Origin: an uncultured Hyphomicrobiales bacterium
Lineage (GTDB): Bacteria > Pseudomonadota > Alphaproteobacteria > Rhizobiales > Xanthobacteraceae
DNA length: 50,037 nucleotides
Assembly: GCA_903839845.1 (NCBI GenBank)
Contig: CAIMEA010000169.1
Span: 1 to 50,037, forward strand
Reading direction: 5' to 3'
Numbering within the stretch: the stretch's first letter is position 1; each line of letters starts with the position of its first letter. Shown here piece after piece: positions 1 through 9,638 of this stretch. Under the pieces are notes generated by a model that searched no databases, was not told where the DNA came from, and saw only the letters and a list, made by a program, of their open reading frames with translations. Position numbers and translations under genes: made by a program.

Positions 1-125
1 AGGTGCCCGGGGCGAACGCGGCGGAAACTGCCACAACGCCCCTTTAGGATGCAAGGTAAGTACCTGTCCAGCCCTGAATTTTGCGTGAACTTGTCAAGCC
101 TGCCTTCCGGCCGATAGTTAGGGCC

Positions 126-305
126 ATGAGCGGGGACGAGAACGGCAAAAAGCAGAAGAAATCCAGCGCACCCAACAGCCGCGACGCGCGGCTGGCCGCT
201 GCGCTACGGGAAAATCTGCGCCGGCGCAAGGCTCAGGAGCGTGCGAGAGGCACCGAGGAGCGCGCTGCGGGCGGCAAAGTCCCCTCCAGCGACGAAAATC
301 CCTGA
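126..305 (+). CDS. Small basic conserved hypothetical protein upstream of murA
   Basis: A 59-residue reading frame starts at the ATG at 126 (MSGDENGKKQKK...). An in-frame start at 81 would add 15 residues, but the later ATG gives a sensible N-terminus. The product is highly charged: a Lys-rich N-terminus is followed by an Arg/Ala/Glu-rich predicted helix (RDARLAAALRENLRRRKAQ). It has no signal peptide or membrane segment. From memory, short proteins of this look precede murA in many Rhizobiales. The function is unknown; nucleic-acid or ribosome binding is only a guess from charge. Confidence 0.6.
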   Translation: MSGDENGKKQKKSSAPNSRDARLAAALRENLRRRKAQERARGTEERAAGGKVPSSDENP

Positions 306-450
306 TCCTGCCGCTTGCCGGAACCGGTTTCCGCCTTATTTGCCAGGCGATAGATGGTAACCCTCCGGCAAGTTGTGCTTTGCAGGGGGGCGTCCGGCGG
401 TCCATAGATCGGCCCGGAAGACTCGAACAAAGCGAGAGCCGGGGCTCATC

Positions 451-1740
451 ATGGATCGTATACGCATCGTCGGCGGACAAAGGCTCAACGGCACGATCCC
501 GATTTCCGGCGCCAAGAACGCCACGCTGCCCTTGATGATCGCCAGCCTGCTGACGGCAGAGACGCTGATCCTGGAAAACGTGCCGCGCCTGGCCGACGTC
601 ATCCAGTTGCAGCGCATCCTCGGCAATCACGGCGTCGATATCATGATCGCCGGCAAGCGCTCCAACGACGAGCCGGCCTCCGGCCGCACCTTGCACATTT
701 CGGCGAAAAACATCGTCGATACCACGGCTCCTTATGAACTCGTCTCGACCATGCGGGCGAGTTTCTGGGTCATCGCGCCGCTCTTGGCGCGCATGGGCGA
801 GGCCAAGGTGTCGATGCCCGGCGGTTGCGCCATCGGCACGCGGCCGGTCGACCTTCTGATCATGGCTTTGGAAAAACTCGGCGCCGAAATCGAGATCGAA
901 GGCGGCTATGTCATCGCCCGCGCCAAGAACGGCCTGCGCGGCGGCGAAATCAAGTTTCCCAAGGTCACGGTGAGCGGCACGCATGTCGCGCTGATGGCGG
1001 CGACGCTCGCCAAGGGCACGACCGTGATCGACAACGCGGCGCGCGAGCCGGAGATCGGCGACGTCGCCGATTGCCTCAACAAGATGGGCGCCAAGGTCAC
1101 CGGCATCGGCACCTCGCGCCTCGTCGTCGAAGGCGTCGCGAAATTGAACGGCACGCGCCACGCGGTGCTGCCCGACCGCATCGAGACCGGCACTTACGCG
1201 ATGGCCGTCGCCATGACCGGCGGCGATGTGCTGTTGCAGAACACCCGGCCGGAACTGTTGCAGTCGGCGCTCGATGTCCTGGCGCAGACCGGCACCACGG
1301 TGACGCCGACCAATGAAGGCATTCGCATCGCCCGCAACGGCGCAGGCTTGATGCCGGTCGATGTCGCCACGGCGCCGTTCCCCGGTTTCCCGACCGATCT
1401 GCAGGCGCAGCTGATGGCGCTGATGTCGCTGGCCAAGGGCACCTCGCATATCACCGAAACCATTTTCGAAAACCGCTTCATGCATGTGCAGGAGCTGGCC
1501 CGCCTCGGCGCGCACATCACGCTCGACGGCGAGACCGCGACCATCGAAGGCGTCAAGCGGCTGAAAGGCGCGCCGGTAATGGCCACCGATCTGCGCGCCT
1601 CGGTGTCGCTGGTCATTGCCGCGCTCGCCGCCGAGGGCGAGACCATGGTCAACCGCGTCTATCATCTCGATCGCGGCTTCGAGCGGCTCGAGGAAAAACT
1701 CTCCCGCTGCGGCGCGGTCATCGAACGGATCAGTTCGTAG
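451..1740 (+). CDS. murA: UDP-N-acetylglucosamine 1-carboxyvinyltransferase
   Basis: MurA transfers enolpyruvate from phosphoenolpyruvate to UDP-GlcNAc, the first committed cytoplasmic step of peptidoglycan synthesis. The 429-residue product has the normal family length. It shows the N-terminal GAKNATLP motif with Lys22 and Asn23, and the catalytic cysteine in [10 protein letters not shown] at Cys126 (Cys115 in E. coli). The fosfomycin target cysteine is therefore present, so no intrinsic resistance by Cys-to-Asp exchange is expected. The ATG at 451 is preferred to the open frame reaching back to 373 because MDRIRIVGG is the canonical N-terminus. The gene is monocistronic or follows the small gene at 126-305. 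Confidence 0.97.
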   Translation: MDRIRIVGGQRLNGTIPISGAKNATLPLMIASLLTAETLILENVPRLADVIQLQRILGNHGVDIMIAGKRSNDEPASGRTLHISAKNIVDTTAPYELVSTMRASFWVIAPLLARMGEAKVSMPGGCAIGTRPVDLLIMALEKLGAEIEIEGGYVIARAKNGLRGGEIKFPKVTVSGTHVALMAATLAKGTTVIDNAAREPEIGDVADCLNKMGAKVTGIGTSRLVVEGVAKLNGTRHAVLPDRIETGTYAMAVAMTGGDVLLQNTRPELLQSALDVLAQTGTTVTPTNEGIRIARNGAGLMPVDVATAPFPGFPTDLQAQLMALMSLAKGTSHITETIFENRFMHVQELARLGAHITLDGETATIEGVKRLKGAPVMATDLRASVSLVIAALAAEGETMVNRVYHLDRGFERLEEKLSRCGAVIERISS

Positions 1741-1762
1741 TATCTTTAGCGCAGCCGTCGAG

Positions 1763-2245
1763 CTACGGGGCCGGTTCTACTGAAAACAGGCCTTCCTCTT
1801 TCATCACCGCGTCGTAGCGTCCGCGTGGATCGAGGTCTTTGTTCATCGGTCCAAGCTTGGCCAGTGCTGTCATTGGGATCGTATATTTGAAGCCCGGGCC
1901 TCCTGCTTTTGGACGGATTACGGCTATCGCCGCCAGTCCCGGCGGCGCCTTCTCCGGCGCGATGGCGAGGGACCTTTGGCCGACCGATGCCAGCGTTGCA
2001 ATCGCAATACCGTCCGCGAAGCAGGCGCAAGGCGATTGTGCGCCGTCATAATACGTCACAGCCAATTCGCGCGGCCTCAGCTTTAGCCGCTCTGTGGCAT
2101 CAAGCCCGATCTTGATGCCGAGCGGTATGAATGATCCGAAGCCTCCGTGAACACGGGTACCCAGAGCAATCCATTCGTCCGGGGTTTCGGCCGAGCCGGC
2201 CATCGGCAACAAGACCAGCATGCCAGCCAACAGAACGCGCTTCAT
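1763..2245 (-). CDS. Secreted FmdE-like (formylmethanofuran dehydrogenase subunit E family) protein
   Basis: The 160-residue product starts MKRVLLAGMLVLLPMAGSAE, a clear cleavable signal peptide, so it is exported. The mature part has HGGFGSF near residue 33, followed by a helix (GLDATERL), then CACFADGI around residues 73-80 and ATLASVGQRSL. This order (His-Gly, then Cys-x-x-x-Asp-Gly) resembles the FmdE family, which binds metal through His and Cys. I matched it from memory, so family membership is probable but not proven. It stands alone with no methanofuran or molybdenum genes next to it. The start lies in a duplicated 18 bp unit: ATG at 2263 and ATG at 2245 each follow a near-identical GGCGGTCA sequence. 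I chose 2245 because the signal peptide then begins normally. Confidence 0.65.
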   Translation of the reverse strand: MKRVLLAGMLVLLPMAGSAETPDEWIALGTRVHGGFGSFIPLGIKIGLDATERLKLRPRELAVTYYDGAQSPCACFADGIAIATLASVGQRSLAIAPEKAPPGLAAIAVIRPKAGGPGFKYTIPMTALAKLGPMNKDLDPRGRYDAVMKEEGLFSVEPAP

Positions 2246-2380
2246 TTGACCGCCGCCTTTCATCTGACCGCCGCTTTCCGCGTAAAAATACCCTAACGCC
2301 AAACCGAAACGCCAGGAACGGCCCACAGGCGCAAATTGCCCCTTGACTGTCTATAATCCTAGGACTATATACAGGCCTAT

Positions 2381-2815
2381 CCCGCCCCTTTGAGGGGTGT
2401 CTGTACAGCATCTTCAGATGCGGGGCGGGAAGCGGTGGCCGGTCGGGTGCGTCGGAGATGCGGCGCAAAATCCCGTCACCGGCGGTCCAAGCCGCTCACG
2501 TCCCGGCGCACCCGTCCGTGCGTCACTGGGCTCCACTGGCGGTGGCCGCCGGCATGGTCAGAAATGCCGGTTTCCATTTGGGCCCGATAGCGGTGGATAG
2601 GTGGCCTGCCAATCCGAAAGGAGAGGCGCGGTCGCCTGAAACGGTAAGTCCACCGGGGGCGGAGCGGAGCAAACCTATAAACATCGCGCGCGGAACGCCG
2701 GGAGAAGGGCGGACTTGCGTTACTGACTGCTTCGACAAGCCTCGATGTCGCGAGGCGTCGAGGCGCGTGGGTCCTCTCAGGACCCTGGCGTTCCGCGCAC
2801 CCTCTTATTTTTGAG
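2381..2815. repeat. Large structured non-coding repeat-like element
   Basis: This stretch has no convincing gene but many nested inverted repeats. CCCGCCCC (2381-2388) pairs with GGGGCGGG (2422-2429) around a hairpin GCATC-TTCA-GATGC (2408-2421). Further on, GCGCGGAACGCC (2688-2699) pairs perfectly with GGCGTTCCGCGC (2787-2798). That 12 bp stem encloses two hairpins: GCCTCGA/TCGAGGC (2739-2764) and GGGTCC-TCTCA-GGACCC (2769-2785). The right edge CACCCTCTTATTTTTGAGG and the overall order resemble, from memory, an intergenic sequence repeated many times in Bradyrhizobium genomes. Whether it acts as RNA or is an inert mobile remnant cannot be told here. Confidence 0.55.
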
Positions 2816-2914
2816 GCGCGCGCTCCGAACTACGGCCTGCCCGGGGCCGAAAAAAATACGGGCGGCGGAGCGTTGGCTGATGGAAACTTGATGTGCGCTG
2901 CACGTTTCACTCGG

Positions 2915-3013
2915 CCTCATCCTGAGGAGCCGCGCGTAGCGCGGCGTCTCGAAGGACGAGGCCGGCCCCATCCTTCGAGACGCATCGCAATTGCGATGCT
3001 CCTCAGGATGAGG
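2915..3013. repeat. Pair of inverted palindromic intergenic repeats
   Basis: One unit (2915-2961) begins CCTCATCCTGAGGAGC and ends GCGTCTCGAAGGACGAGG. A second unit (2968-3013) is the same element in the opposite direction, ending CTCCTCAGGATGAGG. The same family occurs again as a pair at 4004-4108. Such elements are common between genes in Rhizobiales. Here it lies just downstream of usg, where it could form a transcript-end hairpin. Confidence 0.85.
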
Positions 3014-3022
3014 GCGGTGGAC

Positions 3023-3301
3023 CTAATGCAACACGAATTCGCCGTTGATCGCTTTCATCTCGGCCGGCTTGATCAGCTTGGAGTGGGCGACCTCGACCGA
3101 AACCAGCGGACCTTCCAGTTTGGCCTGCCAGAATTCGAGAAACTTCTGCAGCTCGGGAAATTGCGGAAACAGGTCGTAGGCCTGCCAGACATAGGACTGC
3201 AGCAGCCAGCGGTGATCGGGGCGGCGGTAGAGAATGTGCGCCGTCGTCAGGCCGAAGCCCGCCACCTGCTTCTCGAAGTCACGCGATACGGTCGAACCCA
3301 T
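3023..3301 (-). CDS. usg: Usg family protein
   Basis: The 92-residue product matches the small Usg family (LLQSYVWQAYDLFPQFPELQKFLEFWQAKLEGPLVSV). It is named from an old 'upstream gene' in an alphaproteobacterial tryptophan locus and has no established biochemical function. There is no signal peptide or membrane segment. The ATG at 3301 has a strong GGAGG ribosome-binding site seven bases upstream on the minus strand, which fixes the start. It is transcribed away from groES, and no trp genes are nearby, so this context gives no functional help. Confidence 0.85.
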   Translation of the reverse strand: MGSTVSRDFEKQVAGFGLTTAHILYRRPDHRWLLQSYVWQAYDLFPQFPELQKFLEFWQAKLEGPLVSVEVAHSKLIKPAEMKAINGEFVLH

Positions 3302-3394
3302 TGTCGTCCTCCGTTTGAATCGAACTCCAATCTTCCGGTCCCGGGTCTAGGCATTGCAAGCCAAAACGATGAACAATCTGTTTAAAATCAAGGC

Positions 3395-3423
3395 GTTAGC
3401 AGCATGCAAGGCAGTTTGCTAAC
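3395..3423. promoter_or_regulatory. Inverted repeat GTTAGCA-N15-TGCTAAC between usg and groES
   Basis: Perfect 7 bp arms lie at 3395-3401 and 3417-3423 in the divergent usg/groES intergenic region, 105 bases left of the CIRCE element. It may be a hairpin or an operator for either gene. No known consensus is recognised. Confidence 0.25.
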
Positions 3424-3528
3424 AGGTGACGCCATACCTCCTCGGAACCGGTAACTGCCAATGCAAAAGCCAGGCACCCGGTTCCGGGCGGCCATTAACC
3501 ATTGTCTGCCAGTCACTTAACGGAATTG

Positions 3529-3555
3529 TTGGCACTCGCCCGAAATGAGTGCTAA
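3529..3555 (+). promoter_or_regulatory. CIRCE operator (HrcA binding site) upstream of groES
   Basis: The sequence reads TTGGCACTC, nine bases, then GAGTGCTAA. This is the CIRCE palindrome (TTAGCACTC-N9-GAGTGCTAA) with one mismatch in the left arm and exact spacing. It lies 119 bases before the groES start. CIRCE is the binding site of the heat-shock repressor HrcA, so groESL here is expected to be HrcA-controlled. hrcA itself is not in the window. Confidence 0.93.
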
Positions 3556-3674
3556 AAACCGGCCCGAGGCCCCTTGCGGGCCAAAACGCCCTCACCCATC
3601 TGCAGTGCAGGTTGCGGCTGAGGGTTAGCCGCCAACCCGAAACTCAAATCGCTCAATTATTTTGGAGGACTGCC

Positions 3675-3992
3675 ATGAAGTTCCGCCCGCTTCACGACCG
3701 CATCGTCGTCAAGCGCATCGATGCCGAGGAAAAGACTGCCGGTGGCATCATTATCCCCGACTCAGCGCAAGAGAAGCCGTCGCAGGGCGAAGTCATCGCC
3801 GTCGGCCCCGGTGGCCGTGACGAAGCCGGCAAGCTGACCCCGCTCGACGTCAAGGTCGGCGAAATCGTGCTGTTCGGCAAATGGTCGGGCACCGAGGTCA
3901 AGATCGACGGCCAGGATCTCCTGATCATGAAGGAATCCGACGTCATGGGCGTGATCGAAGGTGGCGCCGCCACCAAGAAGAAAGCCGCCTAA
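3675..3992 (+). CDS. groES: Co-chaperonin GroES
   Basis: The 105-residue product is a full-length GroES ([14 protein letters not shown]...). It caps the GroEL folding chamber in the cytoplasm. The mobile loop region ([23 protein letters not shown]) and the roof region are intact. The ATG at 3675 has a GGAGG ribosome-binding site. A frame open upstream to 3549 is ignored because it would run into the CIRCE operator. The C-terminal tail [13 protein letters not shown] is slightly longer than in E. coli. It is the first gene of the groES-groEL operon. Confidence 0.98.
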   Translation: MKFRPLHDRIVVKRIDAEEKTAGGIIIPDSAQEKPSQGEVIAVGPGGRDEAGKLTPLDVKVGEIVLFGKWSGTEVKIDGQDLLIMKESDVMGVIEGGAATKKKAA

Positions 3993-4003
3993 GGCGCAAA
4001 GCC

Positions 4004-5778
<1,775 letters not shown>

Positions 5779-5808
5779 GTCCATTCGCTCGAACGTCAAA
5801 ATAAAGAA

Positions 5809-5839
5809 GGCCCGGGAGATGTCCCGGGCCTTTCTCTTT
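5809..5839 (+). terminator. Rho-independent terminator of groESL
   Basis: GGCCCGGGA (5809-5817), loop GATG, then TCCCGGGCC (5822-5830), followed by TTTCTCTTT. The 9 bp GC-rich stem lies 30 bases after the groEL stop codon. Confidence 0.93.
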
Positions 5840-5887
5840 GGCTAGCCTGTGCTGGCGCCCCTAGGCCCCTGTCCAGAAGAAGTCACC

Positions 5888-6568
5888 ATGCATTGGCCCA
5901 CGTCGCTCGAAGACATCGGTATCGTCAATTTCATCGCTGCCATCGCGGTGCTGGCCAACGTCGCCGGCTACCTGATGAAGACGATGATCCCGCTGCGGGT
6001 GATCGCCATGACCACCAATGTGCTGTTCATCGCCTATTCGGCCCTCGCCACAGTCTATCCCACCCTGATCCTCCACATCATCCTGCTGCCGATCAATGTG
6101 GTGCGCTTCCTCCAGATGAAGCGGTTGATCCGGCAGGTGAACGAAGCCGCCAATGGCGATCTGTCGATGGAGTGGCTGAAACCGTTCAGCACCGATCGGC
6201 GCTTCGAAGCCGGCACGGTCCTGTTTCGCAAGGGCGACGCGGCGACTGAATTGCACTTTGTCATTTCCGGACGCTGCCGCGTCGTTGAGCCCAATATCGA
6301 GATGGGTGCCGGCAGCGTCATCGGCGAACTCGGCCTGCTGGAACCGGGTCGAACCCGCACAGCGACCGTGGAGTGCATCGACCGCGTCGAAACGCTGGCG
6401 ATCTCCTACGACAGTGTCATGGAGCTTTATTTCCAGAATCCGACTTTCGGATTCTATTTGTTGCAGTTGTCGACGGCGCGGCTGTTCCACACCATTCGAA
6501 GTCTTGAAGAGGAAAACGCCGCGCTGCGCGCCGCCAATGCCAGGCTGAGCGCGACCTCGCCGGCATGA
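5888..6568 (+). CDS. Three-TM cyclic-nucleotide-binding membrane protein (Popeye-like layout)
   Basis: The 226-residue product has three closely spaced hydrophobic helices (about residues 12-30, 36-56 and 58-77). A cyclic-nucleotide-binding domain covers about 100-200, and a short Glu/Ala-rich coiled coil runs from about 204 to 222. The phosphate-binding cassette reads IGELGLLEPGRTRTATV (145-161) and keeps the acidic Gly-Glu and the phosphate-contacting Arg, so nucleotide binding is plausible. There is no DNA-binding, channel or kinase domain. Three helices followed by one such domain is the layout of Popeye-domain proteins and their bacterial relatives. The ATG at 5888 gives the shorter, natural N-terminus; an upstream frame opens at 5849 inside the groEL terminator region. 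Its role is not known; a cAMP-sensing membrane scaffold is an inference. Confidence 0.8.
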   Translation: MHWPTSLEDIGIVNFIAAIAVLANVAGYLMKTMIPLRVIAMTTNVLFIAYSALATVYPTLILHIILLPINVVRFLQMKRLIRQVNEAANGDLSMEWLKPFSTDRRFEAGTVLFRKGDAATELHFVISGRCRVVEPNIEMGAGSVIGELGLLEPGRTRTATVECIDRVETLAISYDSVMELYFQNPTFGFYLLQLSTARLFHTIRSLEEENAALRAANARLSATSPA

Positions 6569-6726
6569 TGGGTAGGTTCAATGGCCACAAACAGAAACGA
6601 CCACAAACGAAATGAGGCGCGGGTACATCCGCCGTCGCCTGGCATCTCATCGTGGCCGTCGGATGAGGGATCGTTAGACCGCCTCACCACTTGTATTTCT
6701 GTATAGGTGGCAAGTGTGACTTTAAG

Positions 6727-7530
6727 ATGACGAAAAGCTTAACGAAACCTTACGTTGGCATCGGCGGCTGGACCTATGCGCCGTGGCGCGGCGTGTTCTA
6801 TCCCAAGGGCCTCGCGCACGCGCGCGAGCTTGAATATGCTGGCCAAAAGCTGACCTCGATCGAGGTCAACGGCACATTTTATTCAACGCAATCGCCCAAA
6901 ACGTTCCGCAAATGGGCGTCCGAAGTTCCCGGCGATTTCGTGTTTTCGTTGAAAGGTCCGCGCTATGCGGTCAATCGCCGCGTGTTGGCGGACGCCGGTG
7001 ACTCGATCAAACGCTTTCTCGATTCAGGCATCACCGAACTCGGGTCCAAACTCGGCCCCTTGCTCTGGCAATTCGCGCCGCACAAGAAATTCGACGAGGC
7101 CGACTTCGGCGCATTTCTCGACCTGCTGCCGGACGTGTTCGACGGCCATTCACTGCGCCATGTCGTCGAGGTGCGCAACGACACCTTCAAGACACCCGCC
7201 TTCATTGCGCTCGCGCGCCGGCGCAACGTCGCAATCTGCTACGCCGAGCACGACAGCTACAGCGAGATCGCCGACGTCACCGCCGATTTCATCTATGCCC
7301 GTCTGCAAAAGGGCAACGAAAGACTCAAAGCCGGCTATCCGCCGAAGGCGCTCGATGCCTGGGCCAAGCGCGTTCGGACCTGGCTGAAAGGCGGCGTTCC
7401 CGCCGACCTGCCGCGCGTCGACAGGGCGAAGCCCGCCAAGACGCCGCGCGAGGTCTTTCTTTATTTCATCCACGAGGCCAAACTGCGTGCGCCGGCGGCA
7501 GCCATGGCGTTGATCGAAAGGCTGAAATGA
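6727..7530 (+). CDS. DUF72 family protein (YecE-like)
   Basis: The 267-residue product has the DUF72 pattern: VGIGGWTYAPWRGVFYPKGL near the N-terminus, then SIEVNGTFYSTQSPKTFRKWASEVP and FVFSLKGPRYAVNRR. The family adopts a TIM-barrel-like fold, but its activity is not established. The ATG at 6727 is used because the frame open upstream to 6691 begins with TTG and adds unrelated residues. Its stop overlaps the start of the DUF488 gene by 4 bp, so the two are translationally coupled. DUF72 and DUF488 genes are often neighbours, which suggests a shared but unknown job. Confidence 0.88.
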   Translation: MTKSLTKPYVGIGGWTYAPWRGVFYPKGLAHARELEYAGQKLTSIEVNGTFYSTQSPKTFRKWASEVPGDFVFSLKGPRYAVNRRVLADAGDSIKRFLDSGITELGSKLGPLLWQFAPHKKFDEADFGAFLDLLPDVFDGHSLRHVVEVRNDTFKTPAFIALARRRNVAICYAEHDSYSEIADVTADFIYARLQKGNERLKAGYPPKALDAWAKRVRTWLKGGVPADLPRVDRAKPAKTPREVFLYFIHEAKLRAPAAAMALIERLK

Positions 7531-8042
7531 TGGCGAAGGTGGTGAGGAAGAAAGCGGCGAAGAAGCCCGCGCCGAAAACGTCGAAGAAAACCCCGGCGCT
7601 GTTCACCATCGGCTACGAGCAGGCCACCGTCCCGGCGGTGCTGCGCGAACTGACCCGCGCCAAGGTCAAACTGCTGGTCGACACGCGCGCGGTCGCCGCC
7701 TCGCGCCGTCCCGGCTTTTCCAAGAAAGTGCTGGCCGCCTCGCTCGACGAGCAAGGCATCGCCTACCTGCATTTGCAGAAGCTCGGCACGCCGGCGGAAG
7801 GCCGCGAAGCCGCGCGGGCGGGCGATCTCGACAGGCTCTGGCGCATCTACGCCAAGCACATCAAGACGCCGGACGCCCAAACCGCGCTCGATGAATTGCT
7901 GACGCTGATCAAGTCGGGCCAGCGCATCGCCCTGCTTTGCTATTGCCGCGATCCGCGTGCCTGCCACCGCGACCGGATTGTTGCCGCGGTGAAAGAGCGC
8001 ATGCGGGTCAAGGTCGACGACCTGATCCCCACTCTGTTGTGA
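7527..8042 (+). CDS. DUF488 family protein
   Basis: The 171-residue product begins with a Lys/Ala-rich stretch (KVVRKKAAKKPAPKTSKKTP). The DUF488 core follows: FTIGYEQATVPAVLRELTRAKVKLLVDTRAVAASRRPGFSKKVL and the Cys-containing ALLCYCRDPRACHRDRI. The conserved CYCRDP...CHR motif near the C-terminal third suggests a metal or redox site, but the family's function is unknown. It overlaps the DUF72 gene by ATGA at 7527-7530. The basic N-terminal tail is longer than I would expect for the family and could bind nucleic acid. Confidence 0.88.
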   Translation: MMAKVVRKKAAKKPAPKTSKKTPALFTIGYEQATVPAVLRELTRAKVKLLVDTRAVAASRRPGFSKKVLAASLDEQGIAYLHLQKLGTPAEGREAARAGDLDRLWRIYAKHIKTPDAQTALDELLTLIKSGQRIALLCYCRDPRACHRDRIVAAVKERMRVKVDDLIPTLL

Positions 8043-8051
8043 AGCGGGCCG

Positions 8052-8090
8052 TTGATCTAGATCAAGGCCGACGGTTGCACGAGTTACCAT
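8052..8090 (+). promoter_or_regulatory. FixK/FNR box and -10 element upstream of the aldehyde dehydrogenase gene
   Basis: TTGATCTAGATCAA (8052-8065) is a perfect match to the FNR/FixK consensus TTGAT-N4-ATCAA. A -10-like TACCAT lies at 8085-8090. This puts a transcription start near 8097-8100, about 40 bases from the box centre, as at class II FNR/FixK-activated promoters. The ATG of the dehydrogenase follows at 8134. Activation under low oxygen is the natural reading. Confidence 0.8.
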
Positions 8091-8133
8091 CCTCTCCGGA
8101 CCACAAAATACGCTCGGTTTTCGGGGAAGAAAC

Positions 8134-9627
8134 ATGCTCGACGTCACGCGCCAGCCGGACACCGCGGTCAGGGATATCCGCAACTTCATCGCCGGCGATT
8201 TTGTCGCCGCCGCCAGCGGCAAGACCTTCGACAAATATTCCCCCGTGACGGGCGCCCTGATCGCCCGCATCTCCGAAGCCGGCGAGAAGGAAGTCGATGC
8301 CGCCGTCAAAGCTGCGCGCGCCGCCCTGCATGGCCCCTGGGGCTCGCTAACTTTAGCCGCGCGCGCCGACATGCTTTACGCCGTCGCCAACGAAATCAAC
8401 AAGCGCTTCGATGAGTTCCTCGAGGCCGAGGTCGCCGACACCGGCAAGCCGCTATCGCTGGCCCGCCATCTCGACATTCCGCGCGGCGCCGCCAACTTCA
8501 AGGTGTTCGCCGACACGATCAAGAATGGTTCGACCGAATTTTTCGAAATGGCGACGCCGGATGGCGCGGGCGCCATCAATTACGCGTTGCGCCGCCCCAT
8601 CGGCGTCGTCGGCGTGGTCTGTCCGTGGAACCTGCCGCTGCTGCTGATGACCTGGAAGGTCGCGCCGGCCTTGGCGTGCGGCAACACGGTGGTGGTCAAG
8701 CCGTCGGAGGAAACGCCGCAGACCGCGACCCTGCTCGGCGAAGTCATGAATACGGTCGGCGTGCCGAAGGGCGTCTATAATGTCGTGCATGGCTTCGGCC
8801 CGGATTCGGCCGGTGAATTTTTAACCCGTCACCCCGGCGTCAGCGCCATCACCTTCACCGGCGAGACGCGCACCGGCGCGGCGATCATGAAGGCCGCCGC
8901 CGACGGCGCCCGCCCGGTGTCGCTCGAAATGGGCGGCAAGAATCCCGCAATCATTTTCGCCGATTGCGACCTGGAAGCGGCGCTCGAAGGCACCATGCGC
9001 TCCTGCTTCGCCAATGCCGGTCAGGTTTGTCTCGGCACCGAAAGGGTTTTCGTCGAGCGGCCTTTGTTCGATAAATTTGTCGCCGCGCTGAAAGAGCGCG
9101 CCGAGAAGTTGAAAATCGGCGCACCGGAAGATGCCGCGACCACGATGGGTCCACTGATCAGCCAGGAGCACCGCAACAAGGTTCTCTCTTATTACGCCAA
9201 GGCGGTCACTGAGGGCGCAACCGTTGTCACCGGCGGCGGCGCGCCAAAATTGCCCGAGGCGCTGGCGAAAGGCGCCTTTGTGCAGCCGACGATCTGGACC
9301 GGCCTGCCCGACACCGCCGTCACCGTCACCGAGGAGATTTTCGGACCGTGCTGCCACATCGCGCCGTTCGACAGCGAAGATGAAGTGATCAAACGAGCCA
9401 ATGCGCTCGACTATGGGCTGGCCGCTTCGGTGTGGACCACCAACCTCACGCGCGCGCACCGGGTCGCCGGCCGCATCGAGGCCGGCATCGTCTGGGTCAA
9501 CAGCTGGTTCCTGCGGGATCTGCGCACACCATTCGGCGGCACCAAACAATCCGGCATCGGCCGCGAAGGCGGCGTGCACTCGCTCGCCTTCTACACCGAA
9601 CTGACCAACGTCTGCATCAAACTTTAA
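8134..9627 (+). CDS. Aldehyde dehydrogenase, 2-hydroxymuconic semialdehyde dehydrogenase-like
   Basis: This 497-residue NAD(P)-dependent aldehyde dehydrogenase has every core residue: the PWN motif with Asn166, the general base Glu265 in LEMGGKNP, and the nucleophile Cys299 in NAGQVCLGTERVFVE. The sequence around the active site and the C-terminal TKQSGIGREGG resemble semialdehyde dehydrogenases of meta-cleavage pathways (XylG/DmpC type), although betaine-aldehyde-type members look similar. The gene is 11 bases ahead of an extradiol ring-cleavage dioxygenase, which supports an aromatic catabolic role. A FixK/FNR box lies 69 bases before its start. The exact substrate is inferred, not shown. 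Confidence 0.85.
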   Translation: MLDVTRQPDTAVRDIRNFIAGDFVAAASGKTFDKYSPVTGALIARISEAGEKEVDAAVKAARAALHGPWGSLTLAARADMLYAVANEINKRFDEFLEAEVADTGKPLSLARHLDIPRGAANFKVFADTIKNGSTEFFEMATPDGAGAINYALRRPIGVVGVVCPWNLPLLLMTWKVAPALACGNTVVVKPSEETPQTATLLGEVMNTVGVPKGVYNVVHGFGPDSAGEFLTRHPGVSAITFTGETRTGAAIMKAAADGARPVSLEMGGKNPAIIFADCDLEAALEGTMRSCFANAGQVCLGTERVFVERPLFDKFVAALKERAEKLKIGAPEDAATTMGPLISQEHRNKVLSYYAKAVTEGATVVTGGGAPKLPEALAKGAFVQPTIWTGLPDTAVTVTEEIFGPCCHIAPFDSEDEVIKRANALDYGLAASVWTTNLTRAHRVAGRIEAGIVWVNSWFLRDLRTPFGGTKQSGIGREGGVHSLAFYTELTNVCIKL

Positions 9628-9638
9628 GGGCAAATAAC

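Noticed and set aside
118-1665. A 515-residue open frame opposite murA
   Set aside because: Antisense shadow of murA; no recognisable domain or start signal.
2676-2815. RNase P RNA or a two-piece tmRNA in the structured element
   Set aside because: The conserved RNase P core (such as GAGGAAAGTCC and ACAGAGTGA-like) and the tmRNA acceptor/tag features are not visible.
2390-2971. Several 60-120-residue frames in the gene-free stretch
   Set aside because: They are Arg/Pro/Gly-rich, overlap the inverted repeats and lack ribosome-binding sites. The region is better read as a non-coding structured repeat.
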